This document shows positions 36,414 through 44,779 of a stretch of DNA of 64,000 bases, piece by piece. The number at the start of each line of letters is the position of its first letter. Position 1 is the stretch's first letter. The notes below the pieces were generated by a model that saw only the letters and a program-made list of their open reading frames with translations, was not told the DNA's origin and searched no databases. The stretch covers positions 43,957 through 107,956 of the forward strand of contig JALCQR010000011.1 of NCBI GenBank assembly GCA_022651385.1, in the 5' to 3' direction. Made by a program: the position numbers and the translations under genes. Source of the DNA: Clostridia bacterium. GTDB taxonomy: Bacteria; Bacillota; Clostridia; Lachnospirales; Anaerotignaceae.

Positions 36414-37535
36414 TCAAAACACAGCCATCAAAATGACGGCGGAAAACACAAACATAACAGCCGACAAAAACACGGCTCCAATAAGTATAAGAAAAAAATC
36501 ACCGGCACTTTCAAGCGTTTTAGTAATTCTTTTGTCGCTGACAGGTTCCGTAACTGCCGATGTTATACGGTATATAAAAAAAATAGCCGCAAGCTTCAGC
36601 ACAGGCGCTGCACAGATTCCGACAGCCACAATCAAAGCCGCTGCCGTAAAGCTGTTTCCCACAGCTGAAGCCGCTGTTGCGATTGTTTCGGCAGACGATG
36701 AAAGTATTTCGCCTACTACCGGAACGCATTTAACAGCCGTTTTGGCTGTTTTGAAAAGTAATGTGTCGGCTCCCGAAGCCGAAAGGCGCCATAATGACGA
36801 AACAGCAGCAAACAGCAGCCCTGCGCCTTTTAATGAAAATGAAAGCAGGCTTTTTATAAGCCCGCACATTGAAGAAAAAAAATTGTTTTCACTGATGTTA
36901 TTCACCATTTCAAGTCCGGCAAAAGCCGTAAGAACGGGAATGAATACCGAACATATAAAAGCCGAAATCAAACCTGAAAGCCCCATAATTACGGATGATG
37001 AAAGCGCCGTAGAGGCAATTTTCCCCTGAGCGGCACTGATTGTCAAAAATACAGGTATCATTCCGGCGTTGATTTTGGCAAATCTCTCTACAGTGCTTTT
37101 TATAACCGTGCACTGAGTGTAAAACGAATCCATTACTATGTAAATTATTACAATATAGCATACGAAAAAGCTGAGCTGTGAAACTTGCTTTCCCGCAAAT
37201 GACGAGCTTATGTTTTTAAGCACAGCACAAACTAATATAAGCGCCGCTATCTTTCTCATATCTCCCATTTGGCTTGTTACATCACCGAAAAATATATCGG
37301 CGCCCTTCTTTAAAACATCGTTTAATGAAAAATCAATTCCTTTTTTAAAAATGTTTTCGGCTTTTTCTTTTATGCTCGTTCCTTCCTCAGATTGCGAGGT
37401 ATCCACCATTTCAAAAATATCCGGTCCCGATATTTCATTTGCGTAAGTTTTTTCGGCAAAAAAAGCAGTTGCCACAATTAAAACCAAAATTATCTTAATA
37501 AGTATCTTAACCACGCCTATTCTTATGTTTTTCAT
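36414..37535 (-). CDS. spoIIIAE: Stage III sporulation protein AE
   Basis: Large polytopic subunit of the SpoIIIA complex. The 373-residue protein opens with a signal-peptide-like helix (residues 8-32, ending AEKTYA), then a short outer segment with FKKGIDFSLNDVLKKGADIFFGDV, and about seven or eight membrane helices rich in Ala, Ser and Gly. Its ATG overlaps the spoIIIAD stop by four bases. Confidence 0.94.
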   Translation of the reverse strand: MKNIRIGVVKILIKIILVLIVATAFFAEKTYANEISGPDIFEMVDTSQSEEGTSIKEKAENIFKKGIDFSLNDVLKKGADIFFGDVTSQMGDMRKIAALILVCAVLKNISSSFAGKQVSQLSFFVCYIVIIYIVMDSFYTQCTVIKSTVERFAKINAGMIPVFLTISAAQGKIASTALSSSVIMGLSGLISAFICSVFIPVLTAFAGLEMVNNISENNFFSSMCGLIKSLLSFSLKGAGLLFAAVSSLWRLSASGADTLLFKTAKTAVKCVPVVGEILSSSAETIATAASAVGNSFTAAALIVAVGICAAPVLKLAAIFFIYRITSAVTEPVSDKRITKTLESAGDFFLILIGAVFLSAVMFVFSAVILMAVF

Positions 37536-37915
37536 AAAAATTTAATCACTTCCTCCATTATGGCCATTATTAGCGGCATACATGAAAAAGCTATAATTAT
37601 CCTTCCCGCCATTTCTACTTTGGACGCCACAGAGTTTTCGCCGGCGTCTTTGCAAATATCACATCCGAACTGGGTAACATAGGCAATAACTACTATTTTA
37701 ATAATTATAGAAAAATATTTATTGTCAATACCGCTTCTTTCAGACAGTTGGCAAAGGCAGTGATAAACATATGAAAAATAGCCGTATGACTGAAAAAATA
37801 TAACTATACCTGTGGCAAGCCCTACAAGAACCGCAAACCCCGGACTTTCTTTTTTAACGGCAAGAGAAAGAAACAATCCTATCATAGCCGTCGCACAGAT
37901 TCTGAATATCTCCAT
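37532..37915 (-). CDS. spoIIIAD: Stage III sporulation protein AD
   Basis: Small membrane subunit of 127 residues with about four hydrophobic helices. Typical features are LAVKKESPGFAVLVGLATGIVIFF and the segment YVTQFGCDICKDAGENSVASKVEMAGR, which is highly conserved in SpoIIIAD. It lies 14 nt after spoIIIAC. Confidence 0.94.
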   Translation of the reverse strand: MEIFRICATAMIGLFLSLAVKKESPGFAVLVGLATGIVIFFQSYGYFSYVYHCLCQLSERSGIDNKYFSIIIKIVVIAYVTQFGCDICKDAGENSVASKVEMAGRIIIAFSCMPLIMAIMEEVIKFL

Positions 37916-37929
37916 ATGTCAAAGCCCCT

Positions 37930-38124
37930 TTAAAGATTGAAAAGAGTGGCCACCGTTTGAAAAAGTTTGTTTATGTACTGTATAAGCCAAAATAGCACCA
38001 CAACCAGTCCAGCAAGAGTAGTCATCATAGCCTGTTCTTCTCGTCCTGCCCTTATCAGCACCTGATTAAGCACCGCAACAAGTATACCCACAGCCGCTAT
38101 CTGAAAAACAATATTTATCTGCAT
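37930..38124 (-). CDS. spoIIIAC: Stage III sporulation protein AC
   Basis: A 64-residue membrane protein with two helices linked by a polar loop: IVFQIAAVGILVAVLNQVLIRAGREEQAMMTTLAGLVVVL is the family signature. The ATG at 38122-38124 has GCGG a few bases before it; a GTG two codons upstream is the other possible start. It sits between spoIIIAB and AD with short gaps. Confidence 0.93.
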   Translation of the reverse strand: MQINIVFQIAAVGILVAVLNQVLIRAGREEQAMMTTLAGLVVVLFWLIQYINKLFQTVATLFNL

Positions 38125-38139
38125 ACACACACCGCTTTC

Positions 38140-38658
38140 CTAAAATATAATTACGCATATGAGAATACCGCATAAAAGTCCTGCCGAACGAAACAGTCTT
38201 TCATCCTTTGAGGATTTTTCACGCAGTTTCATACACACAGTTTCAATATCGTCTATAATATTTTCTGTACCCTGTTCCTGCTGGCTTCTGAAATGGCCGA
38301 GAAGCACAGGCGAAAAAGAAAATAAGCAGTCCATTTCTTCAGATCCGAAATAAAAATTGCCGGCGTTTTTTTCAACTGCTCTCTGCCAAAGTTCTCCGGC
38401 ATCTGAGTCCTTTTTTTCACGGGCAAACAGTGCCGCATCTGAAAACAGTTTCGACACGGCTCCGTTGCATCTTTGAGAAATTTCATCGAATATGTCTGAA
38501 AGTGGAATTGAAGTACATCTCATCTCTCCCGAAAATATTCCGAGACCTCTTTTAAATTCCTCAAGGTCTTCAATTTTAAATTTGTCTTTCTTTGAAATAA
38601 GAACACCTATAAGCCAGCCAAAAAATATGACTGTCGCAGAACCTAAAAATTTCATCAT
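38140..38658 (-). CDS. spoIIIAB: Stage III sporulation protein AB
   Basis: A 172-residue protein with an N-terminal membrane helix (about residues 3-20), a helical soluble domain with LEEFKRGLGIFSGEMRCTSIPLSDIFDEIS, and a C-terminal membrane helix (SAGLLCGILICVIIF). It resembles type II secretion F-type platform proteins in half-size, in keeping with its pairing with the SpoIIIAA ATPase. Start overlaps the spoIIIAA stop by four bases. Confidence 0.93.
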   Translation of the reverse strand: MMKFLGSATVIFFGWLIGVLISKKDKFKIEDLEEFKRGLGIFSGEMRCTSIPLSDIFDEISQRCNGAVSKLFSDAALFAREKKDSDAGELWQRAVEKNAGNFYFGSEEMDCLFSFSPVLLGHFRSQQEQGTENIIDDIETVCMKLREKSSKDERLFRSAGLLCGILICVIIF

Positions 38659-39572
38659 AGCTTCTCAACTCCAATCATTTTATTTTCATCAAAAATTGCG
38701 GCTTTTCTTATTCCGTCCGCAAAATCAAGAACTATGTACCTTTCAAAATCACTGCCTGTTTTTATCTCGAGGTCTTCTATTCCATATCCGTGAAAAGTGC
38801 ATAAAATTTTCACTCCGCACCGCTTTATCTCATCAATAGCCATAATATCGTCTTCTCCTCCGGCCTCATCGCAGGCAATTACATCAGGTGCCATACTTCT
38901 TAAAAGCATTCTCATTCCCAATGCCTTGGGAACGGAATCCATAACATCGGTTCTCGGTCCCAAATCATTTGTAACATGTCCTTTCCAGCACCCGCCTATT
39001 TCCCCTCTTTCATCGGCTACTGAAACATTTTGTCCCGACACACTTAAATTTCGTATTATATCCCTTAAAAGTGTAGTTTTTCCAAAACCCGGCGGAGATA
39101 TAATAACCGTATTAAGGAATGTCCCTTTTTTATAAATATACGGTATAACTTTTTTTGATATGCCAATCATTTGCCGGCATATACGTATATTTACACTGCT
39201 TATATCACTCAAAGCCGTTATTTTGCCGTTTTCGCAAACGGCATGTCCGGCAATTCCTATCCTGTGTCCGCCTTGAATGGTAATAAAACCGTTCTTTATT
39301 TCCTCATTAAATGCATAAAACGAATAGCCGCTCATTACCTCAAAAAAAGTATGTATATCTTTTTCGGTGGGTATAAAAATATTTTTTTCTTCCCTTGTAA
39401 GGCTTCCGTCTTCACATACTGCCAGTTCATCTAAATTTGTTTTAATAAACATTCCTCTGCCTGACCTAATTCTTATTTCCTCAGCATTTTCAAAAGTATG
39501 CTTGTCCGTTTTTTCCAAAGTATCTTTTATTCTTCCGGCACATGCCGAAAGTATTTCATCCCTCAATGTCAT
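38655..39572 (-). CDS. spoIIIAA: Stage III sporulation protein AA (ATPase)
   Basis: Secretion-type ATPase of the SpoIIIA machine in the mother cell. The 305-residue protein has Walker A SPPGFGKTTLLRDI (about residues 154-167), a Walker B/Asp-box region with RSMAPDVIACDEAGG, and GGHRIGIAGHAV before the P-loop, all typical of SpoIIIAA. The ATG follows AGGAGGAAGAAAATT. First gene of the operon; a sigma-E-like promoter lies 45-75 bp upstream. Confidence 0.95.
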   Translation of the reverse strand: MTLRDEILSACAGRIKDTLEKTDKHTFENAEEIRIRSGRGMFIKTNLDELAVCEDGSLTREEKNIFIPTEKDIHTFFEVMSGYSFYAFNEEIKNGFITIQGGHRIGIAGHAVCENGKITALSDISSVNIRICRQMIGISKKVIPYIYKKGTFLNTVIISPPGFGKTTLLRDIIRNLSVSGQNVSVADERGEIGGCWKGHVTNDLGPRTDVMDSVPKALGMRMLLRSMAPDVIACDEAGGEDDIMAIDEIKRCGVKILCTFHGYGIEDLEIKTGSDFERYIVLDFADGIRKAAIFDENKMIGVEKL

Positions 39573-39617
39573 AATTTTCTTCCTCCTGTTTTTAAAAATA
39601 TGTACAAGTTTTTTTTT

Positions 39618-39646
39618 TATGTATATTATTTTCAGTATTAATATGT
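39618..39646 (-). promoter_or_regulatory. candidate sigma-E promoter of the spoIIIA operon
   Basis: On the minus strand ACATATT (39640-39646) and TATACATA (39618-39625) are 14 bp apart. They match the sigma-E consensus (KMATATT, 14-15 bp, CATACAHT) at most positions, as expected for a mother-cell operon. Confidence 0.5.
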
Positions 39647-39724
39647 GTTTTTATGCCAAAATGTGATAATATTTATAAAACAACGTGGCAGAAAAAGTAA
39701 TTCAGTATCGGCAGGAGGCAAAAA

Positions 39725-40459
39725 ATGTATAAAATACTGATAACAGGAAAAGAAAAAGTTGACAGATATATTGTTTCGGCAAATCTGTCTTCAAACAGCT
39801 TTGTGCTACTGTTTTCAGAAAATGTATCTGTATCTGAAGATATATGTTCACATTCACATATAGATGCTTTCGTATTCATATCACATAATGAAGATTCCAA
39901 AGTTACAGGTCTTATTAAAAAACTTAGAAACAGTACCATTTATAAACACTCGCCTATTGCTGTTATAACCGATTCCAATAATAATTTTTTACGTTATCCC
40001 CTTGTGTTTTTGATAACAGACATTTACAGCAAATATGAATACTTAAATTTCCGTGCTATAATTGACCATGATATTTCAGTAAGCACTAAAGTAAAACAAA
40101 GGCGCAGAATAATAATTGAGAATAATAATTTTGTATCAATGATTGACATTTCAGATATACTTTTTATAGAAGCTGACAAGCATAAAAGCGTTGTTTACTC
40201 GGCAGATGGTTTTTATGAGATTCCTTTTTCACTGAAAAATGTATCAGAGCATATTTCTGACACTCCTCTTTTTCAATGTCATAGATCTTATATAGTAAAT
40301 ACGGAAAATATTTCGTTTATAAACAAAAATTCGTCGTCATGGGAAATTTCTTTTTCGCGGACTAATAAAACTGTTCCCGTAAGCCGAAATAAAAAACATG
40401 AACTTACAACATTTATACGTAATAAAAATTATCTTGACATGCACACTTTAAAGTGCTAA
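39725..40459 (+). CDS. LytTR-type DNA-binding regulator with a receiver-like half lacking the acceptor Asp
   Basis: A 244-residue protein. Residues from about 125 to 235 form a LytTR DNA-binding domain (DISDILFIEADKHKSVVYSADG, PLFQCHRSYIVNTENISFI, TVPVSRNKKHEL). The first 115 residues look like a worn response-regulator receiver: strand 1 is MYKILITGKEK with Gly-Lys where the acidic pair should be, and the acceptor position reads DAFVFISHNED, with Ser53 instead of Asp. Signalling by phosphorylation is therefore unlikely. GGCAGGAGGC precedes ATG 39725. It lies between spoIIIA (divergent) and aroF, whose -35 element is inside its last codons. No sensor kinase is adjacent. Targets are unknown. 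Confidence 0.85.
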   Translation: MYKILITGKEKVDRYIVSANLSSNSFVLLFSENVSVSEDICSHSHIDAFVFISHNEDSKVTGLIKKLRNSTIYKHSPIAVITDSNNNFLRYPLVFLITDIYSKYEYLNFRAIIDHDISVSTKVKQRRRIIIENNNFVSMIDISDILFIEADKHKSVVYSADGFYEIPFSLKNVSEHISDTPLFQCHRSYIVNTENISFINKNSSSWEISFSRTNKTVPVSRNKKHELTTFIRNKNYLDMHTLKC

Positions 40460-40489
40460 AATCGATATAATTAATTTATTACTTTAAAG
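40434..40489 (+). promoter_or_regulatory. aroF operon promoter with duplicated palindromic operator
   Basis: TTGACA (40434-40439) and TAAAAT (40457-40462) are 17 bp apart. The spacer contains the perfect palindrome CACTTTAAAGTG (40444-40455). ACTTTAAAG recurs at 40481-40489, 36 bp downstream, next to the predicted start region. This is the layout of a repressor with two binding sites. Confidence 0.7.
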
Positions 40490-40514
40490 CGTGTTAGTAA
40501 AAGGAGGCTTTGAT

Positions 40515-41525
40515 ATGATTCTTGTAATGAAACAGAATGCAACTGAGGAAAATATAAAAAAAATAATAGAAACTGTGCATTCCTGCGGCCTTAAAACTCA
40601 CTTGTCTACAGGCGAAAGTCTTACTATAATAGGAGTAATAGGCGACAAGAAAAAACTTCTTGAGAAAAACCCGGGGCTTTTTCCGGGAGTTGAAAGGATA
40701 ATACAAGTGAGTGAAAGTTATAAACTTGCAAATAAAAAATTTAAAGCGGAGCCGTCGGTATACGATATAGACGGTGTAAAAATCGGCGGAGATAATTTCT
40801 GTATGATTGCCGGTCCATGTGCTATAGAAAGCAAAGAGCAGATACTCGAAGCTGCACAGTGTGTAAAAAAAGCGGGAGCTAATATTTTAAGAGGCGGAGC
40901 ATATAAGCCGCGGACTTCTCCGTATTCATTTCAGGGGCTTGAGGAAAAAGGGCTTGAGTATATGAAAGAAGCAGGAGAAAAAACAGGGCTTAAAATTGTA
41001 AGCGAAGTAACATCAATAGAAGCACTTAATACCGCAAAAGACTACGTTGACATATTGCAGATAGGTGCAAGAAATATGCAGAATTTCGAGCTTTTAAAAG
41101 CTGCCGGAAAAGCAGACATACCTGTAATATTAAAAAGAGGGCTTTGCGCCACCATAGATGAATGGCTAAACGCAGCCGAGTATATAATGAGCGAAGGAAA
41201 CGAAAGAGTAATACTTTGCGAAAGAGGAATAAGAACTTTTGAGACAAGTACAAGAAATACACTTGATATAAGTGCCGTACCTGTATTAAAATCAAAGACA
41301 CACCTGCCTGTAATAATTGACCCGAGCCATGCTTCAGGAGTAAGGGAATATATTGCACCTTTAAGCCGTGCAGCGGTTGCGGCAGGAAGTGACGGGCTTA
41401 TAATAGAAGTACATCCGCATCCGGAATGTGCTCTTTCCGACGGGGCTCAGTCTCTTAATCCGACGGATTTTGAAAATTTGTGTGCTGAACTTAAACCGTT
41501 CATATCACTTATGGGAAGGAAGTAA
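40515..41525 (+). CDS. aroF: 3-deoxy-7-phosphoheptulonate (DAHP) synthase, type I-beta with ferredoxin-like N-domain
   Basis: First step of aromatic amino-acid synthesis: PEP plus erythrose-4-phosphate to DAHP. The 336-residue protein has an N-terminal regulatory ferredoxin-like domain (about residues 1-70, MILVMKQNATEENIKKI) and the KDO8P-like barrel with GPCAIESKEQI, GGAYKPRTSPYSFQG, LQIGARNMQNF, LKRGL and the metal-ligand segments IDPSHASG and EVHPHPECALSDG. ATG 40515 has AAAAGGAGG with 7-nt spacing; an upstream GTG has none. It leads the aroF-tyrA-aroA operon. The N-domain of this class commonly carries Phe/Tyr feedback. Confidence 0.95.
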   Translation: MILVMKQNATEENIKKIIETVHSCGLKTHLSTGESLTIIGVIGDKKKLLEKNPGLFPGVERIIQVSESYKLANKKFKAEPSVYDIDGVKIGGDNFCMIAGPCAIESKEQILEAAQCVKKAGANILRGGAYKPRTSPYSFQGLEEKGLEYMKEAGEKTGLKIVSEVTSIEALNTAKDYVDILQIGARNMQNFELLKAAGKADIPVILKRGLCATIDEWLNAAEYIMSEGNERVILCERGIRTFETSTRNTLDISAVPVLKSKTHLPVIIDPSHASGVREYIAPLSRAAVAAGSDGLIIEVHPHPECALSDGAQSLNPTDFENLCAELKPFISLMGRK

Positions 41526-41528
41526 AAA

Positions 41529-42626
41529 ATGCTAAAGAAAGTAGGTATAATAGGCCTTGGGCTTATAGGAGGCTCCCTTGCTAAAGCATTAAGAAAACGT
41601 GTGGGAGTTGAAAAAATAGTTGCCCTTAACCGAAACGAAGATGTTTTAAAAACAGCATACAATGAAGGTGTAATAGATGAATATACACTTGAAATTAATT
41701 CTGTTTTTTCAGACTGTGATATAGTTTTTATATGCACTCCGGTAAATTTTGTATTTGACTATGCAAAAAAACTTATTCCATTTGTCGATAAAAACTGTAT
41801 AATATCAGATGTGGGAAGCACAAAGGGAAAAATATACGAGCATATTAAAGAAATATCCGATAATTTCTTTTATATCGGCGGACATCCCATGACCGGTTCT
41901 GAAAAATTCAGATATACTGCTTCAAAAGAACATCTTTTTGAAAACGCCTACTACATTTTGGCACCGGCTGAAAACGTACCGGAAAAAAAGATAGATTATT
42001 TTAAGAAAATAATATTAAAGATAGGAGCGATACCTGTTATAGTGTCGCCTTTCCTTCATGATTATATTACGGCCTCAATAAGCCATGTGCCTCATATAAT
42101 AGCTGCGGGGCTTTGCAACAACGTAAAAATGCTTGATACAAAAGAACATCATATGCATCAAATTGCGGCAGGCGGGTTTAAAGATATAACAAGAATAGCA
42201 TCATCAAACCCAGAGATGTGGGAAAGCATATGCTTTGAAAACAAGGATGAAATACTGAAAGTTATCGCTTCTCTTGAAAAAGTTATAGGAAGAATAAAAA
42301 AAGACCTTTCCTGCGAAGACCATGAAGATGTACATAAATACTTTGACGAAGCAAGGCTCTACAGGGACTCATTTTCAAATGTCACTCCGGGAAGTTTCGT
42401 AAAACGTTATGAAATAAGTATAGACGTTTTGGATAAACCGGGCTCAATAGCCATTATAGCAGTGCTTTTCTCAAGCAATAATTTAAATATAAAAAATATG
42501 AACATAGTAAACAACAGAGAACGCGAAAACGGTGTGCTTAAAGTATCATTTGAAAGTGAAAGCGAAAGACAAAAGGCAATACGCATACTTCGTGAAATGA
42601 ATTACGACGTATATAGCAAAGATTAA
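41529..42626 (+). CDS. tyrA: Prephenate dehydrogenase with C-terminal ACT domain
   Basis: Oxidative decarboxylation of prephenate to 4-hydroxyphenylpyruvate for tyrosine. The 365-residue protein has the NAD loop GIIGLGLIGGSLAKAL (residues 6-21), the segment DVGSTKGKI, GGHPMTGSEKFRYTAS and SHVPHIIAAGL with the catalytic His region, and a C-terminal ACT domain (about 295-365, RYEISIDVLDKPGSIAIIAVLF), the expected site of tyrosine feedback. Three nt after aroF. Confidence 0.95.
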   Translation: MLKKVGIIGLGLIGGSLAKALRKRVGVEKIVALNRNEDVLKTAYNEGVIDEYTLEINSVFSDCDIVFICTPVNFVFDYAKKLIPFVDKNCIISDVGSTKGKIYEHIKEISDNFFYIGGHPMTGSEKFRYTASKEHLFENAYYILAPAENVPEKKIDYFKKIILKIGAIPVIVSPFLHDYITASISHVPHIIAAGLCNNVKMLDTKEHHMHQIAAGGFKDITRIASSNPEMWESICFENKDEILKVIASLEKVIGRIKKDLSCEDHEDVHKYFDEARLYRDSFSNVTPGSFVKRYEISIDVLDKPGSIAIIAVLFSSNNLNIKNMNIVNNRERENGVLKVSFESESERQKAIRILREMNYDVYSKD

Positions 42627-42645
42627 AACACAGGCGGTGGATAAT

Positions 42646-43929
42646 TTGAACATAACAGTAAAACCGGCAGGCGGCTTAAAAGGCACTATAACCGTACCCG
42701 GAGACAAATCCATATCTCATAGGTCGGTAATGCTCGGCTCCATATCAAACGGCACAACACATGTCAGCGGATTTCTTACAGGTGCCGATTGCCTTGCAAC
42801 AGTAGACTGTTTCAGAAAAATGGGCATTGAAATTGATATTAACGGCACAAACGTTACAATACACGGAAAAGGTATGCACGGTCTTAAAAAGCCTGATGCT
42901 CAGCTTGACTGTAAAAACAGCGGTACCACAATACGTCTGATTTCGGGAATTTTGGCCGCTCAGCCTTTTGATTGCTCAATAACGGGAGATTCCTCTATAC
43001 AAAAACGCCCTATGGACAGAATACGAAATCCTCTTGCTCTTATGGGTGCTAAAATATACGGAAACGAAAACAAAAAACTATATGCCCCTCTAAAAATAAT
43101 AGGCGCCAAACTTACCGGAATACATTACACACTTCCTGTGGCAAGCGCTCAGGTAAAAAGCGCTGTAATTCTTGCGGGACTTTATGCCGACGGTGAAACA
43201 GTTGTAACAGAGCCTGAGCCTACAAGAGACCATACGGAGATAATGCTTAATTATCTGGGAGCCGACATTTCACACAACGGAAATGACATAATATGCCGGC
43301 CTGTAAAAGAATTATATGCAAAAGATATTTATGTACCTTCCGATATTTCGTCGGCTGCTTACTTTATGGCTGCTGCAGCAATAACAGACAATTCAGATAT
43401 AACCATAACAAATGTAGGCGTCAATCCTACAAGAACAGGAATAATAGATGTACTAAACGTCATGGGTGCTGATATTAAGATTATAAACCAAAAAAATGTA
43501 TGCGGTGAAAAAGTTGCAGATATCAGAGTAAAAAGCAGTAAATTAAAAGGCATTGAAATTGGCGGTGCCATAATACCGCGTCTTATTGATGAGATACCGA
43601 TTATTGCTGTATGTGCATGCTTTGCAGACGGCACAACCGTTATAAAAGATGCTCAGGAACTAAAAGTAAAAGAAACAAACAGGATAAAAACCGTTGTTGA
43701 GGAGCTTAAAAAAATGGATGCAGATATAACCGAAACTGATGACGGCATGGTAATAAATGGTACAGGGATGTTAAAAGGCGCTGAGATAAACAGTCATGAT
43801 GACCACAGAATAGCAATGTCAATGGCTGTAGCTGCTCTAAAGGCAAAAGACAGTACGACTATAAAAAATGCCGAATCGGTTGATATTTCATTTCCGGGAT
43901 TTTTTGATTTTTTGGAAAAACTTAAATAG
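42646..43929 (+). CDS. aroA: 5-enolpyruvylshikimate-3-phosphate synthase
   Basis: Sixth step of the shikimate pathway: transfer of enolpyruvate from PEP to shikimate-3-phosphate. About 427 residues with PGDKSISHRSVMLGSISNG, the PEP-site block DCKNSGTTIRLISGIL, DSSIQKRPMDRIRNPL, VASAQVKSAVILAGL and LKVKETNRIKTV. The Lys/Arg ligands are in place; DCKNSGTTIR differs from the Gly-Asn-Ala-Gly-Thr type found in class I enzymes, which suggests a class II type. I favour a TTG start at 42646 because AGGCGGTGG gives normal spacing to it; the GTG at 42637 lies inside the site. Confidence 0.94.
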   Translation: MNITVKPAGGLKGTITVPGDKSISHRSVMLGSISNGTTHVSGFLTGADCLATVDCFRKMGIEIDINGTNVTIHGKGMHGLKKPDAQLDCKNSGTTIRLISGILAAQPFDCSITGDSSIQKRPMDRIRNPLALMGAKIYGNENKKLYAPLKIIGAKLTGIHYTLPVASAQVKSAVILAGLYADGETVVTEPEPTRDHTEIMLNYLGADISHNGNDIICRPVKELYAKDIYVPSDISSAAYFMAAAAITDNSDITITNVGVNPTRTGIIDVLNVMGADIKIINQKNVCGEKVADIRVKSSKLKGIEIGGAIIPRLIDEIPIIAVCACFADGTTVIKDAQELKVKETNRIKTVVEELKKMDADITETDDGMVINGTGMLKGAEINSHDDHRIAMSMAVAALKAKDSTTIKNAESVDISFPGFFDFLEKLK

Positions 43930-43954
43930 AATAATAACGAAGGAAGGCAAGACA

Positions 43955-44524
43955 ATGAAAAAACTTGTTCTTTTCGGAGACAGTATTACATACGGCTATG
44001 GAGTCAATGAAAAATACAATATAGCGTCGCTTTTGCGCAATAAATACGATTACACAGTAATAAACAGCGGTGTAAACGGCGATACAACTCGTGAGGCCCT
44101 TGAAAGGCTCGAGAAAGATGTGCTTTCATATTCGCCTGATTTACTTGCAATACTTTTCGGCTCAAACGATTCCGCCATGAATGAATGCTCATACCGCACG
44201 CCATATGAGTTTGACGTAAACCTAAGAAAAATAGTAACTGCTGTAAAAGACAGATTTCCAAAATGCAGAATTTTTCTTATTACTCCTCCGCCTGTAGACG
44301 ACGCTGTTTTTATGCCTACAACTTTAAATAAACGCCTTATACCGTATATTGAAGCAATACGAAAAATAGCCTCCGATTCAGACTGTGTTTTGTGTGACCT
44401 TAATATATATTTTACAATGAAGGCAGGAACAGATTTTGAAAAATATCTTCAGGAAGACGGATGTCATCTTTCAGAGGATGGCTACAGGCTGTTTTTCGAA
44501 TGTTTAAGTTCTGTTTTAAAATAA
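43955..44524 (+). CDS. SGNH/GDSL-family hydrolase
   Basis: A 189-residue esterase-type protein without signal peptide. The four SGNH blocks are visible: block I VLFGDSITYGYG with the nucleophile Ser10, block II INSGVNGDTTREAL (Gly), block III AILFGSNDS (Asn) and block V EDGCHLSEDGY with Asp168 and His171. Such enzymes deacylate lipids, sugars or thioesters; the substrate is not predictable here. AAGGAAGG precedes ATG 43955, 25 nt after the aroA stop, so it is probably co-transcribed with the aromatic genes, an unexpected partner. Confidence 0.88.
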   Translation: MKKLVLFGDSITYGYGVNEKYNIASLLRNKYDYTVINSGVNGDTTREALERLEKDVLSYSPDLLAILFGSNDSAMNECSYRTPYEFDVNLRKIVTAVKDRFPKCRIFLITPPPVDDAVFMPTTLNKRLIPYIEAIRKIASDSDCVLCDLNIYFTMKAGTDFEKYLQEDGCHLSEDGYRLFFECLSSVLK

Positions 44525-44542
44525 GAAAACATATAAAACTAT

Positions 44543-44590
44543 AAGTCTTACGAGCATATTTCTATAAAGAGGTATGCTTATTTTAGACTT
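44543..44590. repeat. two-part hairpin after the aroF operon
   Basis: AAGTCT (44543-44548) pairs with AGACTT (44585-44590) and, inside it, AGCATA (44553-44558) with TATGCT (44573-44578), separated by small internal loops. No T run follows, so it is a weak terminator at best. The rest of the gap to 44660 is AT-rich and shows nothing more. Confidence 0.4.
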
Positions 44591-44660
44591 AACATATATT
44601 AATAAAATATAATTTTATAAAGCAATAGACTTGCTGACAAATATAAGCCCTTGGTGATTA

Positions 44661-44689
44661 TTGACATTTATATTATAAAACTATATTAT
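44661..44689 (+). promoter_or_regulatory. sigma-A promoter of the radical SAM gene
   Basis: TTGACA (44661-44666) and TATTAT (44684-44689) are 17 bp apart, giving a leader of about 80 nt in which I see no riboswitch. Confidence 0.7.
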
Positions 44690-44779
44690 ATAATTATTAA
44701 GGTAATTTAAAGTTATTTTACACTTATCAGATTTTTGTCACTTATATAATATTCAATTTAAAGAGAGCTGCGTGAGTTT

